From assembly GCF_019393635.1 (NCBI RefSeq), contig NC_057865.1:299738385-299802384 (forward strand): a stretch of DNA of 64,000 bases, given 5' to 3'. The notes beneath the pieces are model-generated. The model saw only the letters and a program-made list of their open reading frames with translations. It did no database searches and had not been told where the DNA came from. Below, piece after piece: positions 11,526 to 21,629 of this stretch. This stretch comes from Dromiciops gliroides (Eukaryota; Chordata; Mammalia; Microbiotheria; Microbiotheriidae). The translations under genes were made by a program, and so were the position numbers. Position 1 is the stretch's first letter, and every line of letters begins with the position of its first letter.

Positions 11526-12439
11526 TTGTTAAGAAATTGAAAGTATCATCACTGAATGAGTGGGTATCTCTTGCCTGTACTTGGTACAAAACACCTGTCT
11601 TTTTCCCTTCCAGGCAGATAGCTGTCATATCTTTGCTACTGCAATCTCTTTAATAAAACCACACCTAGAAAATCCCAGGATGGGCTCAGTTTGGTCTAGT
11701 AGTGCTCCTTTATCCAAAATTATGAAAGGAGGAGACCTACCTGATTTGACAGAACTTTCAAGTTTACAAATGGCTTTCCTTGAACCAGTCCAGTTAGTTC
11801 AGCAGGGAGGACTGGAAAGGATTATCTCCATAGAATCAGAGCGGAGTTAGAGAGATCTCAGAGGGTGAGCTGAAATTAAGAAAGGAAAATTGGAGCTTTT
11901 CTCAGGAGGTACCACTTTGGAGGGGAGGACAGACACCATTCCCCCATCTGAAATGGGTTGCCAATTTGGCTCCTTCCTGCAATTTGGACACTGCCATCCC
12001 TATGCCTTGGGTTCCTCAATAAGTCCATGAAGAGGTGTGGGAGAGTTCGCCTCAAGAAAGGATAAGGGAGTTGGGTCAATATTAGAGGAGATTAGTGGAA
12101 GAGGAAGAACAAAAAGAGAGACCCTCGCTTTTGGAACTATATTCCTGTCCCATACTACTTCAGGGAGCTGGACCTAGGAGGAGGGAGAATAGGGTCCAGG
12201 TCAGGGAAGGTTAAAGGATGCCTTCCACACCCCTTCCTCAATGACTGTATCCATCTATGGGTTATCTCTCTGTTTTTTCCTTTCTGATAGCTTTCCCCAA
12301 CTTCTATCTCTATCCAGATCAGCCCCTTTTAAGACCCTGTCCTCCAAAGCTTCCTTTTGCCATAATGCCTTCAGGAAAGTCTCTCTTGTTCACAAATGCC
12401 CCATCATCCGGACCAGGAGAAAGTGGCTTGTTCCTTTTT
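11526..12439. other. no recognisable feature
   Basis: The frame 11560-11850 has no recognised domain. A short antisense MIR scrap may be at 11829-11868. Confidence 0.35.
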
Positions 12440-12545
12440 AAAAAATCATTTTATTTTTAATTTATGGAATAAAGCAAGTATTTCTATAACAGTACAATAA
12501 AAAAAAGATGATTACACATGAAACTGCAAATCTGAAATGTTAGAG
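12440..12545 (-). mobile_element. antisense LINE-like 3' fragment
   Basis: 'ggaataaagcaagtatttct' and 'acacatgaaactgcaaatct' are matched by a diverged copy at 25385-25470. I attribute both to an antisense L1 3'UTR known to me from marsupial DNA; the family is uncertain. Confidence 0.5.
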
Positions 12546-12775
12546 GGAATGTGGGAAAATTGGGACATGAATTCATTGTTGGTGAAATTGTGAACTGATC
12601 CAATCATTTTGAAAAGCAATCTGCAATTAGGACCATAGAGTTATAAATACCCTTTATATATACCCTTTGAATCAGCAATACCACTACTAGCTCTTTTTCC
12701 AAAGTTGATTAGGGAAAATGGAAAAGAACTTATATGTTCTGAAATGTTTATCATAGTTCTTGCTCCCCAGCTGTA
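12546..12775 (+). mobile_element. old L1 3' end fragment
   Basis: 'attcattgttggtgaaattg', 'cagcaataccactactagct' and 'ctttttccaaag' parallel 1290-1415 of the first L1. Confidence 0.75.
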
Positions 12776-13074
12776 CTTTTGGGTCCTTTCTCTGCCACTA
12801 ATGCACAAAAGCTACCTCTCCTCTAAAATTCATTACACTGTATCTCCATCCTTGCTGCTGTTACCTTTGGACCTGCCATGTCATTTCCCTCCTCACTAAG
12901 ATATTCAGCAAGTGATTCACAGTATTCTTGTCTACCTTGCAGCCTTATAGGTGATGAGACCTTGGACAACCTCTTCTTCACTCCCTAATCAGTTCGTCTA
13001 GGATCTAGATCCCTAGTTATTGCCATTCACAGGCTATGGACTGTTACCTTTGCCTAAAGAAAAATTATTTCTGC
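12776..13074. other. no recognisable feature
   Basis: Pyrimidine-rich stretch, no family recognised. Confidence 0.3.
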
Positions 13075-13400
13075 AAGAGGGCATCTACACTATATTTGAA
13101 GACCTCTAGTGAAGGGATGCCCACTACTTCTCAAGGCAACCTACTTTGGAAAATCTCTAAAGGGTGGTGGGAATTTTTACTTCCCCCTTCTACCAAATCT
13201 ATTTTTGCTTCTCTTAAATTTCCACTCATTAGTCTTAGCTCTTCTGGGACAAGCAGAATGAGTCTTAGCTTTGTCTTACATAGCCAGTCTTTCACTTATT
13301 CAAATGCTTGAAGACAATGTCCACACCCTACTTAAAATTAATTCCTCTTTCCACATGACAAAACTCTGAACACTAGAAAAATGCTAGCAGGCCCTTTCTG
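13075..13400 (-). mobile_element. L3/CR1 LINE fragment, antisense
   Basis: Plus-strand phrases 'gaagacctctagtgaaggga', 'cccactacttctcaaggcaa', 'ttccactcattagtcttagc' and 'caaatgcttgaagacaatgt' follow the antisense L3/CR1 order. Confidence 0.72.
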
Positions 13401-13439
13401 TTGTTGTTTTTGTTTTCTTCTCCAGTCTATACAGCCATG

Positions 13440-13620
13440 ATTCTAAGATGCTTTGGGACTTCACCTATTTGAGCCTCAGTTGTCTTACAAGTAAAATAGG
13501 AATGAAAACACCTTCCCTAACTAACGGCAAAGGACGGTTACAGAGATAATGAGTAGAAAACAGTCTCCAACTGTCAAACATAATATACAGTGTTCTATGC
13601 ATTGTCAGTGTCTGAGCTGA
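13440..13620 (+). mobile_element. MIR/THER-type SINE 3' part
   Basis: 'gagcctcagttgtcttacaa' and 'gtaaaataggaatgaaaaca' match the MIR core tail. Confidence 0.65.
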
Positions 13621-14157
13621 GTAACTATTACCTGTGGCAGACTGCCTAAAACAGGTTGAGGGCCATCAACTGGCCTCAAATCCATCTGTGAGTTAGGGAA
13701 GTGTCTACCCCAAGCATGTGAAGACTTCCTCCAGTGGAATTGGCAAATGAGAAAAATTTATTTCAATGGCCATGAAGGAGACTGAAGCAGGTGAGGTGAA
13801 GCCCTTAGAGTTTGATCATAGATCAAAGATGCCAAGTTCGTTCACTGCATCCTGGACTATCACTAGCTATCCTGACTTTAGTCTTAGCACTGAACTTCAA
13901 TGACTCAAGAAGAGAGATTAAGGCTAATGACTTTATACAACCCAGTGTCACTTAAATTCATTTCATACACAAGTCCATAATGTCTTTGATCCTCTTCCAA
14001 ATTAATGGATAAACAACAACAACAATTTGAACTAAAAGGGGCCTTAAAGTTTTTGGTTTTTTCCCCTAAATTGGGGTAAAAGACTGGAGGGTAAACAGGG
14101 CATTAGAAACCTTGCCATATGAGTATCAGTTGAAGAATATGAAAGCTTTCTGTATGG
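13621..14157. other. no recognisable feature
   Basis: No family or coding sequence recognised. Confidence 0.35.
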
Positions 14158-14788
14158 GGGAAAAGAAGTCTTTTCCTTCCTTCCTTCCTTCCTTCCTTCC
14201 TTCCTTCCTTCCTTCCTTCCTTCCTTCCTTCCTTCCTTCCTTCCTTCCTTCCTTCCTTCCTTCCTTCCTTCCTTCCTTCCTTCCTTCCTTCCTTCCTTCC
14301 TTCCTTCCTTCCTTCCTTCCTTCCTTCCTTCCTTCCTTCCTTCCTTCCTTCCTTCCTTCCTTCCTTCCTTCCTTCCTTCCTTCCTTCCTTCCTTCCTTCC
14401 TTCCTTCCTTCCTTCCTTCCTTCCTTCCTTCCTTCCTTCCTTCCTTCCTTCCTTCCTTCCTTCCTTCCTTCCTTCCTTCCTTCCTTCCTTCCTTCCTTCC
14501 TTCCTTCCTTCCTTCCTTCCTTCCTTCCTTCCTTCCTTCCTTCCTTCCTTCCTTCCTCCCTCCCTCCCTCCCTTCCTCCCTCCCTTCCTTCCTTCCTTCC
14601 TCCCTTCCTCCTCCTCCTCCTCCTCTTCTTCTTTTGGTGAGGCAATTGGGGTTAAGTGACTTGCCCAGGGTCACACAGCTAGTAAGTATCAAGAGTCTGA
14701 CGTCAGATTTGAACTCAGGTCCTCCTGAATCCAGGGCCAGTGTTCTATCCACTGCACTACCTAGCTGCCCCAGGGAAAAGAAGTCTTT
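14158..14788 (-). mobile_element. WSINE1/MAR1-type SINE with giant (GGAA)n tail
   Basis: The duplication gggaaaagaagtcttt at 14158-14173 and 14773-14788 encloses one minus-strand SINE body (about 14633-14772) and a tail of about 460 bp. The tail is ttcc repeats with a ccct/ctc-rich edge nearest the SINE body. One insertion therefore explains the whole block. Confidence 0.95.
14173..14632. repeat. (TTCC)n microsatellite, about 95 pure units
   Basis: Uninterrupted ttcc units from 14173 to about 14556, then tccc/ttcc mixed units and a short tcc/ttc run. Both strands show long frames (PSFL and KEGR repeats) that are artefacts of the period. Confidence 0.98.
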
Positions 14789-15002
14789 AAGGGATGCTTC
14801 TTTTTGGCCCCACAAGTCAGAATTTAGCTTAGTGGGCTGAAGTTTCAAGGAAGAAGATATCAACTAAATATAGCAATCTACTTTCCAACAATTATTGCCC
14901 CTCAAAAATGGAATGTTACTCCAAAGGTATTGAGTTTCCCAATTCCTGTAGGGCTTCAAGTAGATATTGGACTCCCACTGGTCAAAGAATTCATGCTTCA
15001 GG

Positions 15003-15152
15003 GGGTGGCTAGGTGGTACAGTGGATAAAGCACCGGCCCTGGATTCAGGAGTTCCTGAGTTCAAATCTGGCCTCAGACACTTGACACGTACTAGCTGTGT
15101 GACCTAGGGCAAGTCACTTAACCCCCATTGCCGCGCAAAAAAAAAAAAAAAA
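15003..15152 (+). mobile_element. WSINE1/MAR1-type SINE
   Basis: Starts gggtggctaggtggtacag, ends in a pure A tail. Duplication aaagaattcatgcttcagg flanks it (about 14984-15002 and 15153-15171). Confidence 0.96.
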
Positions 15153-15164
15153 AAAGAATTCATG

Positions 15165-15330
15165 CTTCAGGTGTGAGTTGGGACAATGACCTCTGAGGTC
15201 TCTTCCAACTCTTGGTTCTGACACCTCAATTTTACAGAATGGAAAACTAAGGCCCAGAGAGGGGTTGTGGCTTGCCAAAAGTCACACAGTAAATTAGTGA
15301 CAGAATCTAAGCTAGTTCTTCTATGATTGT
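15165..15330 (-). mobile_element. MIR-type SINE, antisense
   Basis: 'ggaaaactaaggcccagaga' and 'ttgccaaaagtcacacagta' are antisense MIR core words. Confidence 0.6.
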
Positions 15331-15419
15331 TCATTTTCTTGAATCTGAGCAGCCCCTGGAGAGAAATAAAAGATATTTTGGGTAAGTAGGGCTGCACTTA
15401 ATACAGCTTCATTTTCCAT

Positions 15420-15850
15420 GGAACCAAATGCTATCCTGCCTAAAAATACTCTGCTAGAGATGTTTCCAGTAAATAGAGGATTAAAGGGCCTGCCATGGAC
15501 TTATTGTTCCAGGGGTTATCAGCCAGCACCTCCAGTGTTTTCATTAACTAAAGTGTGATAAAGTTAATTGGTTAGTAAGTGACAGTTTACCTAGATAAAC
15601 AACTATGGACCTGCCCAGTGTCTAGGGCTGGGTTTATCTGGCTGGCCACAGCTTGCTCCCTGCTGGAGGGGAGAGAGTGGGAAGGGAGGGAGACTGGTAG
15701 GCCTTCCATTGGAGGAAGCACAGGGTAAAAATAAAGCTATGTTTATATTCTTCCTGACGTGGTGCTCATTTTCAGAGCACGGCTGGTTTATTTTATGACT
15801 CTAAACTCTTTACCAATAAGGAGGAATAGGCTCATGCAAATTGAAAGAGA
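15420..15850. other. repeat-poor stretch, candidate conserved non-coding element
   Basis: No SINE, LINE or simple repeat is visible. Several GATA-type words (ttatc/gataa) occur at 15518, 15559, 15593 and 15632, with a ttaattggtta homeobox-like word near 15563. No coding frame. Conservation is inferred, not tested. Confidence 0.35.
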
Positions 15851-15959
15851 ATTGGTATGCTCTTAAATCTGCACCAGGAACACTGTCATGGACTTCCAAA
15901 TTCTGGCTTTGCGAAGCTCTTGCCCCGGGATTTTTATTTCTTCAGTTTCTCAGGCTGGG

Positions 15960-16125
15960 CCACGGAAGGGAATCTTGGGAAGTGGATTGGGGATTGTAAA
16001 CTCCAAAAGTCAGGGAACAGTCCTGTTGCTCTTCATGCTTCCTTCTGGCTGAGTAAAGGGCAAAAATCCCTCTTGCATACAGTAGGAGCTCAATAAAAAA
16101 CTTGTTGAGTTGAATTGAATTCTGT
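15960..16125 (+). mobile_element. L2 LINE 3' end
   Basis: 'gtaaactccaaaagtcaggg', 'catacagtaggagctcaata' and 'cttgttgagttgaattgaat'. Confidence 0.7.
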
Positions 16126-16179
16126 CAGAGAACTTTCCTTCCATCCAATAGATGTCAAATTTGGACTCTGTCCACAAAG

Positions 16180-16300
16180 TCATTGACTGATAGATTTGGA
16201 AGATACCCAGTGGGTTATCTTGTCTGCCATGATGTTCTGTAAGCCATTTAGGGATGAGAATAGCTCTCGGTCCTACTGTGAGTATATTAAAATTTAAACA
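16180..16300 (-). mobile_element. MIR-type scrap, antisense
   Basis: 'ctgatagatttggaagatac' and 'gccatttagggatgagaata' hint at the dispersed MIR-like family. Confidence 0.4.
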
Positions 16301-16424
16301 ACACTATGTTCATAGTAGCCCTAGGAGGAATGTATCCTCCATTTTGCACATGATTGGCAAGGGAAAGTGAGTTGAATTTAACATATAGTAGAATTCATAG
16401 GTAGGTGACAGAGTAAACAGAGTG

Positions 16425-16680
16425 ACAGGATTGGAGCAAGGAAGAGCTAAGTTCAAATCTATACTCGAATACATACCAGTGGGGTGACCCTGGGAAAGTG
16501 ACAGTTTCTGTATGCTTCTCTTTTCTCATCTATAAAATGAAGATAATAATAGTACCCACCTCCCAGGGTTGTTGTGAGGGTCAAATGGGATAATAATTGT
16601 AAAGTCCTTAGCACAGTGACTGGCACATAATAGACACTGTATAAATGTTGGCTATTATTATTATTATTATTATTATTGAA
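16425..16680 (+). mobile_element. MIR/THER1-type CORE-SINE, nearly complete
   Basis: Well-preserved order: 'gagctaagttcaaatctata', 'ggggtgaccctgggaaagtg', 'tcatctataaaatgaagata', 'gttgttgtgagggtcaaatg', 'agcacagtgactggcacata', ending in a (TTA)n tail 16655-16679. Confidence 0.85.
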
Positions 16681-16688
16681 AAAAAAAG

Positions 16689-16910
16689 CTAGATTTTTTA
16701 GTGAATAGAGTGCTGGGCCTGGAGTCAGTAAGACCTGAATTCAGATCCAGCCTCAGATACTCACTAGCTGTATGACCCTGGGCAAGTCACTTAATGTCTA
16801 CAAACCTTAATCCATTAGAGAAAGAAATGGCATAGTAGTCATGTATCTTTACCAAGAAAACCCCATTCAGGGTCATGAAGAGTTGGACACAACTGAATAA
16901 CAAATTACTG
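16689..16910 (+). mobile_element. MAR1-type SINE (long form)
   Basis: Starts with a decayed gctagattttttagtgaatag, carries 'tagctgtatgaccctgggca' and the long-form 3' part 'accaagaaaaccccattcag' and 'catgaagagttggacacaac'. It abuts the preceding MIR tail. Confidence 0.85.
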
Positions 16911-17333
16911 TTATTAACTCAGGCTCAAACCCAGATTTGCTGATTCTAAATCAAGGCTCTACATCAGTAAAGGACCTTAAGGGAAGACTTTTGATGAGTG
17001 TAGAAGACTGCATAATGTTACCAATGGTGGTCGTGAGGGAAGACCCTCTTACTTGTATTTTACTTTGATCACATCTTTCATTTCGCATCTCCTTCTTAAT
17101 TCCTTACTAAGAAGAAGGTGCCTCAGGTCTGAGTCTTTTTGTGGATCAGCAGTCACTTGAAAGTATAGAAAGCAATCCCTTCCTAATGTGTTTCCTTTTA
17201 GTAGGCTAGGTCTCAGCTGTGTTATCTCAAAATAGGTCATTTAATCAAAAGTAGCAAAAGCAGCACCAAGAAAGATTTTCCCAATAGAGATGGTGGTGCC
17301 CTCTCCCACAGGTTACTACAGGACCAGTATGTT

Positions 17334-17334
<1 letters not shown>
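16911..17334. other. no clear feature
   Basis: A weak antisense MIR trace at 16915-16960; otherwise nothing recognised. Confidence 0.3.

Positions 17335-17378
<44 letters not shown>
17335..17378. repeat. (GT)n microsatellite
   Basis: About twenty gt units. Confidence 0.97.
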
Positions 17379-17379
<1 letters not shown>

Positions 17380-17635
17380 TTGGATACAGGCAAGCAACAT
17401 GTATAGAGGGACAAAAGAGAAGAAACACAGGTATGGTCAGAGAACAAACCTGACTAGAATAACTCACATTTCCAAAACTGTAGAGCCATCAATGTTCACT
17501 GAGAACGTTGTCACACTGTGGACCACTGGCTTTCTCTGCTGGTCTGATGCTACTGTCTATTGCCATCAATTGCTTATCATTCACGCGATGAAGTTTCTTC
17601 ACCACAAGTAGAGAATTTAGTAAGGCCCTTAGAGG

Positions 17636-17725
17636 GAAAGAGATAGAAACAGAGGCAGAGACAGAGAGATGCAGAGAAAGAGAGATAAACAAAGAGAGAG
17701 ACAGAGAAACAGATAGAGAAGTGGA
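17636..17725. repeat. GA-rich (GAGACA)-type low-complexity tract
   Basis: Purine-rich gagaca/gagaga units over about 90 bp. Confidence 0.85.
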
Positions 17726-17734
17726 TAATAGACA

Positions 17735-17960
17735 AGACATCTATTAAGTGCTTGCTATGTAGTAACACACTGTGATAAATTCTGGGGAATATAAATGCAA
17801 GCACAGAAGATGGTTCTTTTGCATGAGGAGCTTCCATTCTAACTGAAGAAAACATAAAAGGCTGCCTGAAAGTAGAGGGGATCTGTTTGGAGATTGCCAG
17901 GAAGGAAGGGAATGCCTGCATTTGGATGAGAAAATGAGAAAGGTCCCCACATATCATATC
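17735..17960 (+). mobile_element. old dispersed repeat, family unsure (L3-like?)
   Basis: 'ctattaagtgcttgctatgt' and 'catgaggagcttccattcta' are shared in the same order with 34590-34700 and 57120-57400. Confidence 0.5.
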
Positions 17961-18229
17961 AGATTCCAGAGTGCTTTTAAGACTTGAGTCCAAGTTTATG
18001 GTTGGGAGGAAATGGTGGTGAAGTTTGGAGTAGAGACCACATGGCCTGGCCATGGGCAGCAAATCTATCTTCTGCCCTTTTCTGATGCACATCTTCACAC
18101 ACTGTACCCAGCCAGCTAGCTACAGAAAACTGCGGCCATTTTTATGTCTCTTGTTTTAACTGTTTTTCATTCAGTCATATCCCATACTCTTCTCCAAACT
18201 CTGAGTTACAGTCCAGCATTCACTTTAAT
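17961..18229. other. no recognisable feature
   Basis: Nothing recognised. Confidence 0.3.
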
Positions 18230-18360
18230 TCCTGCTAATCCTAGCTCTGATACTTAGGATCTGTGAGATTTGGGAGCAAGTCACCTCATCTTCTAGGGCT
18301 TCAGTTTTTTCATCCATAGAATGATGAGACTTCCAGCTCTATAGGTATGATCCTGTTCAT
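18230..18360 (+). mobile_element. MIR CORE-SINE
   Basis: 'agcaagtcacctcatcttct' and 'ttcatccatagaatgatgag' fit the MIR core. Confidence 0.7.
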
Positions 18361-18599
18361 TGTGGTTATACCCTTGGATTGCTATCCAAGGTCACCTTTT
18401 TGCCATCTTAGCTACTCTACTTAGTCAAACTGTCCAGGAGCTAGGTGAGCCTGGGATCATGGGGTTCTCTGCAATCTCAATAATATCATACAGATCCCCC
18501 AGGGAGGGAGATAAGAGCTGGAGGGAGCTGTTGAAGCTGGGAACTTTTGGCCTATTTCTTCTCAGAAACCAAAATCACTTTCTCCTCTCTGTGGAATTT

Positions 18600-18720
18600 T
18601 TACTTGTACTCTTGGCACAGCACAGTGGAAAGAAAGCTCTATTGAGAATCAAGAGACTTAGATTTGAATTCTAGTTCTATATCTTTACCTCAATGTACAC
18701 TATGCTTACCTGCCTTATCA
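18600..18720 (+). mobile_element. MIR scrap
   Basis: 'gagaatcaagagacttagat' with 'ttgaattctagttctat' matches the MIR B-box region. Confidence 0.5.
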
Positions 18721-18829
18721 CTAACTCACGTCTTTCTGGGTTCCTTGAAGACTGAGTGAAAAGCCCACCTTTTGCAAGTAGCCTTTCTTGCCTGATCCCC
18801 CATAATTCTAGTGTCTAACATCACTCACT

Positions 18830-19070
18830 CACACACATACACTCTCTCTCTCTCTCTCCCCTTCTCAATCTCCTTACTCTGCCTTTCCCTCTCTCTTCCT
18901 CTCCTCCTCCTTCTCCCCATCCCTCTCCCTGTCCTTCTCTTACCATCTCTCTCCCCCCTCTCTCCCCCTCTCACTCCCCTTCTCCCTATATATGTATAAA
19001 TATACACTCATATATACATACATATACATAGACATAAATATATATATATAGTTATATTTGTTTGTATATA
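18830..19070. repeat. composite CT-rich, C-rich and TA-rich microsatellite region
   Basis: A (TC)n run, a long C/T tract (to about 18985), then tatatgta and atatatata units to about 19052. Confidence 0.85.
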
Positions 19071-19084
19071 GTTGTTTTCTTTGT

Positions 19085-19262
19085 CTATAATTATTTTCAT
19101 GTTGTTTCCCCCTTCTGACTGTGAACTCCTTGAAGGTAGCACTGTAGCTTATATTATTATATTATATATAATATTATTATATTATATATAATATATTATA
19201 TTATATTATATTATATATCTGACACATACGTACTTAATATATTTTTATTGGTTGGTTAACTA
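19085..19262 (+). mobile_element. L2 LINE 3' end split by an AT repeat
   Basis: 'gactgtgaactccttgaagg' before and 'ctgacacatacgtacttaat' after a (TATTA/TATA)n block at 19150-19218. Confidence 0.65.
19150..19218. repeat. AT-only repeat, self-complementary
   Basis: Sixty-nine bases of a and t in tatta and tatata units; many palindromic segments. Confidence 0.93.
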
Positions 19263-19540
19263 AGCAAATCACAGAATGAACGAGCTAAAAAGGACTTTAA
19301 AAATCAACTAGTAAAGCTTCCTTATTTTCAAATGTGGAAAGGGAGACCCACATAGGAGAAGGACTTACTGAAGGTCACTGATAACAAGTGCTACCAAGTG
19401 CTAGCAAAAGCTCGAGGGGAATTTGGGTCTTTTGACTCCAAGTATAATGTGACTTTCTCCTCCAACACACATTGTACTTCCTCTCAAAGCCTCACTTTCT
19501 TCATCTTTAAAATGGGAATAATTATTCTAGGTGGCCATGA
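19263..19540 (-). mobile_element. MIR-type remnants, antisense and sense
   Basis: 'caaatgtggaaagggagacc' and 'cttactgaaggtcactgata' look antisense MIR; 'ctcactttcttcatctttaa' at the right looks sense MIR. Old. Confidence 0.45.
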
Positions 19541-19599
19541 AGAATTTGTAAGCTTTACATCTCTGTAGAAGTAGAAGTTGTCATTATTTTGAAGATTAG

Positions 19600-19808
19600 G
19601 GGCAGGAGACTAGGTAAAGGGGGCAGGAGAGAGAGACAGAGAGATGGAGACAGAAAGGGACAGAAAGACAGAGGGAGACAGAGAGACAGAGATAGAGACA
19701 GAGAGAGACAGAGACCCAGAGAGATAGAGACACAAAGACAGAGAGAGAAAGACAGAGAGGCAGAGTGAGAGAGAGACAGAGATAGAGACAGAGACAGAGA
19801 GAGGAGAT
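19600..19808. repeat. GA-rich (GAGACA)n low-complexity tract
   Basis: About 190 bp of gagaca and gagaga units on the plus strand. Confidence 0.92.
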
Positions 19809-19859
19809 GCTGTTGTCTGAGCAGAAAAACAGTTTGCTTTAGCAACAGCTGTATCAGGG

Positions 19860-20130
19860 TCCTCTCCCTTTCTTTCATTGCTTTCATGTTCCTGAGACCT
19901 CCATTAGCTGGCAGAGGCAAGTTGAGCAGAAGCCTTGCTCCCAGGCCTCATTAAACTGCAAACACTGACTTTCGAAGGGGAAGTTGGCCGTCTGCACATC
20001 TCTGTACGCACACATGCTATTTTTACAAGGTTCACCCTATTCTTAGTGGCTTTTAAAAATAAAATTGTCGACAGCCCTTTTCCTCTTTCCAAACCCCCTG
20101 TAATATTTCCATTGCTCCCAAAGATCTTAA
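19860..20130. other. repeat-poor stretch, candidate conserved non-coding element
   Basis: No repeat recognised. It keeps several CpG sites (ttcgaa, gtcgac, tacgca), unusual for this CpG-poor window, and AT-rich words such as tttaaaaataaaat. Conservation is inferred only. Confidence 0.35.
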
Positions 20131-20619
20131 TGAACTAAGCATTCATGTGCAGGCAGGCAGAAGGATAAGGGACTGGGGAGGGAGAAGAGGTATATGTGTG
20201 TGGGGGGGAGAGTTGGGGAGGCAGATGAAATGTCTTGGCTTAGGATAGTTCCAACCAGAGAGCTTTGCATTTAAAGCAATAGAGTGTCAAGGAGAAGAAT
20301 CATTTGTCTTTTGAATACATAGGAACAGTCCCCCTGTGCTGTCAAACATGATGTTTTTGGTGGAAATGTCTCCAAAGTGGCTCAGAGCTATTTCTGGGAA
20401 GAAAAATACCTATTCTTATCCTGATTTCTGAATAGGCAATTCTCAGTTGGCACGTGGGGGGAGACCCTATAAAGGTAGCATGATGGGAAAGGCTGGGAGC
20501 CCAGGCCTGAAAGACTCAGTATGAAATGGAACAGGGAGACAGCCACCATGTTCTCCTGATCACCAATCAGACCCAGGAACACCGGATAAGGACCAGATAA
20601 TGCTTGGGACAGGCTCCTT
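20131..20619. other. no recognisable feature
   Basis: Nothing recognised. Confidence 0.3.
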
Positions 20620-20985
20620 TCCATCTTCACTCCAATCAAGCTGGCCCTTTTCCTTCTCACACACTCCACTCCACATACTGTCTCTGTGCCTGGATAAGCT
20701 TATCCCCATGCTCAGAATGTACTTCCTTTTGCAAGTCCTCACTTTTTTTCAAAGCTCAGTTAAAGCACCACATCTTACATTATTCTTTTTGCTAATTCCC
20801 CAACTGGCAGTTCAGTTGACTTGCCAGCTTTTCCACAGTTGAATTCCTAGCCATTATATTCATTCTTACTCTGGTATTTCCATTAATTTGTGAGTGATCT
20901 CCTTGATGTGGTTATGATCCCCATTGGTGAACCCTCTGTGTCTTATTCTGCACAGAGGAGGCATCCTATAGGATTGAATCCTTCC
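20620..20985 (+). mobile_element. L2 LINE 3' region
   Basis: 'tgctcagaatgtacttcctt', 'tcaaagctcagttaaagcac' and a late 'attttgtgagtgatctcc'-like segment fit L2 order, with 'ggcatcctataggattgaat' at the end. Confidence 0.65.
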
Positions 20986-20999
20986 ACCATCTTTTTGTT

Positions 21000-21310
21000 T
21001 TCTTTTTAATTCCTGGGTACAGCCAAGCCCCTGGACAACCTTTAAAGCCTAAGTTAAATGCTTGCTCCTCCAAGATGACTTTCCTGGGCTTCAAGTCAGT
21101 ATACACTATACCCCATGCCCTTGGACCTTTTATTGTGCTTTGAACTTTTCAGATGGTCTTAACATGGAATGCTATGTAGTATCCATGTCAATGCCTTCCC
21201 ACCAATTAGACTGGAAACTCCATGAATGAAGAACTTATGTCTGATGTAATCTTTCTATCTTCCCTAGTCCCATATATTGGAAATGCTAAATGTTTGTTGA
21301 ATTGAATTGG
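21000..21310 (+). mobile_element. L2 LINE 3' region, second copy
   Basis: 'cctaagttaaatgcttgctc', 'actggaaactccatgaatga' and 'aaatgtttgttgaattgaat'. A second copy directly after the previous one. Confidence 0.7.
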
Positions 21311-21629
21311 AGTTTCTTATCTCTCTTCCCTCCCCACCCGTGGTGGAAAGGGGATTCCAGACTCAGAGTATAGCAAGGCTTCAAACAGGAATAAGTGTGG
21401 AGGTATAAATCTGCAAGATACATTTGCTGATCAAAGAGTCTGTGGAATATTGCATTCAAAGATTTTTGAACTGGGCATGAACTCAGTGGTGAGGAATATG
21501 AGTCATCCCCAGTGGCAGGCTGGGTCTATAGTCTGAGGACACCATGGGGAGAGTAGTGATGCCAGTGTCAGTTGGTGGTCAAAAATTCTGGCTTTCACTT
21601 AAGCAAGACTGAGTTTGAGATTTAGATGC

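Noticed and set aside
14103-14863. Frames of 180-245 codons on both strands (PSFL and KEGR repeats)
   Set aside because: They are the translation of a ttcc tetranucleotide tract, which has no stop in any frame; they run directly into SINE sequence. No protein family or start context.
17333-17611. Cys-Val repeat frame
   Set aside because: Translation of the (GT)n microsatellite.
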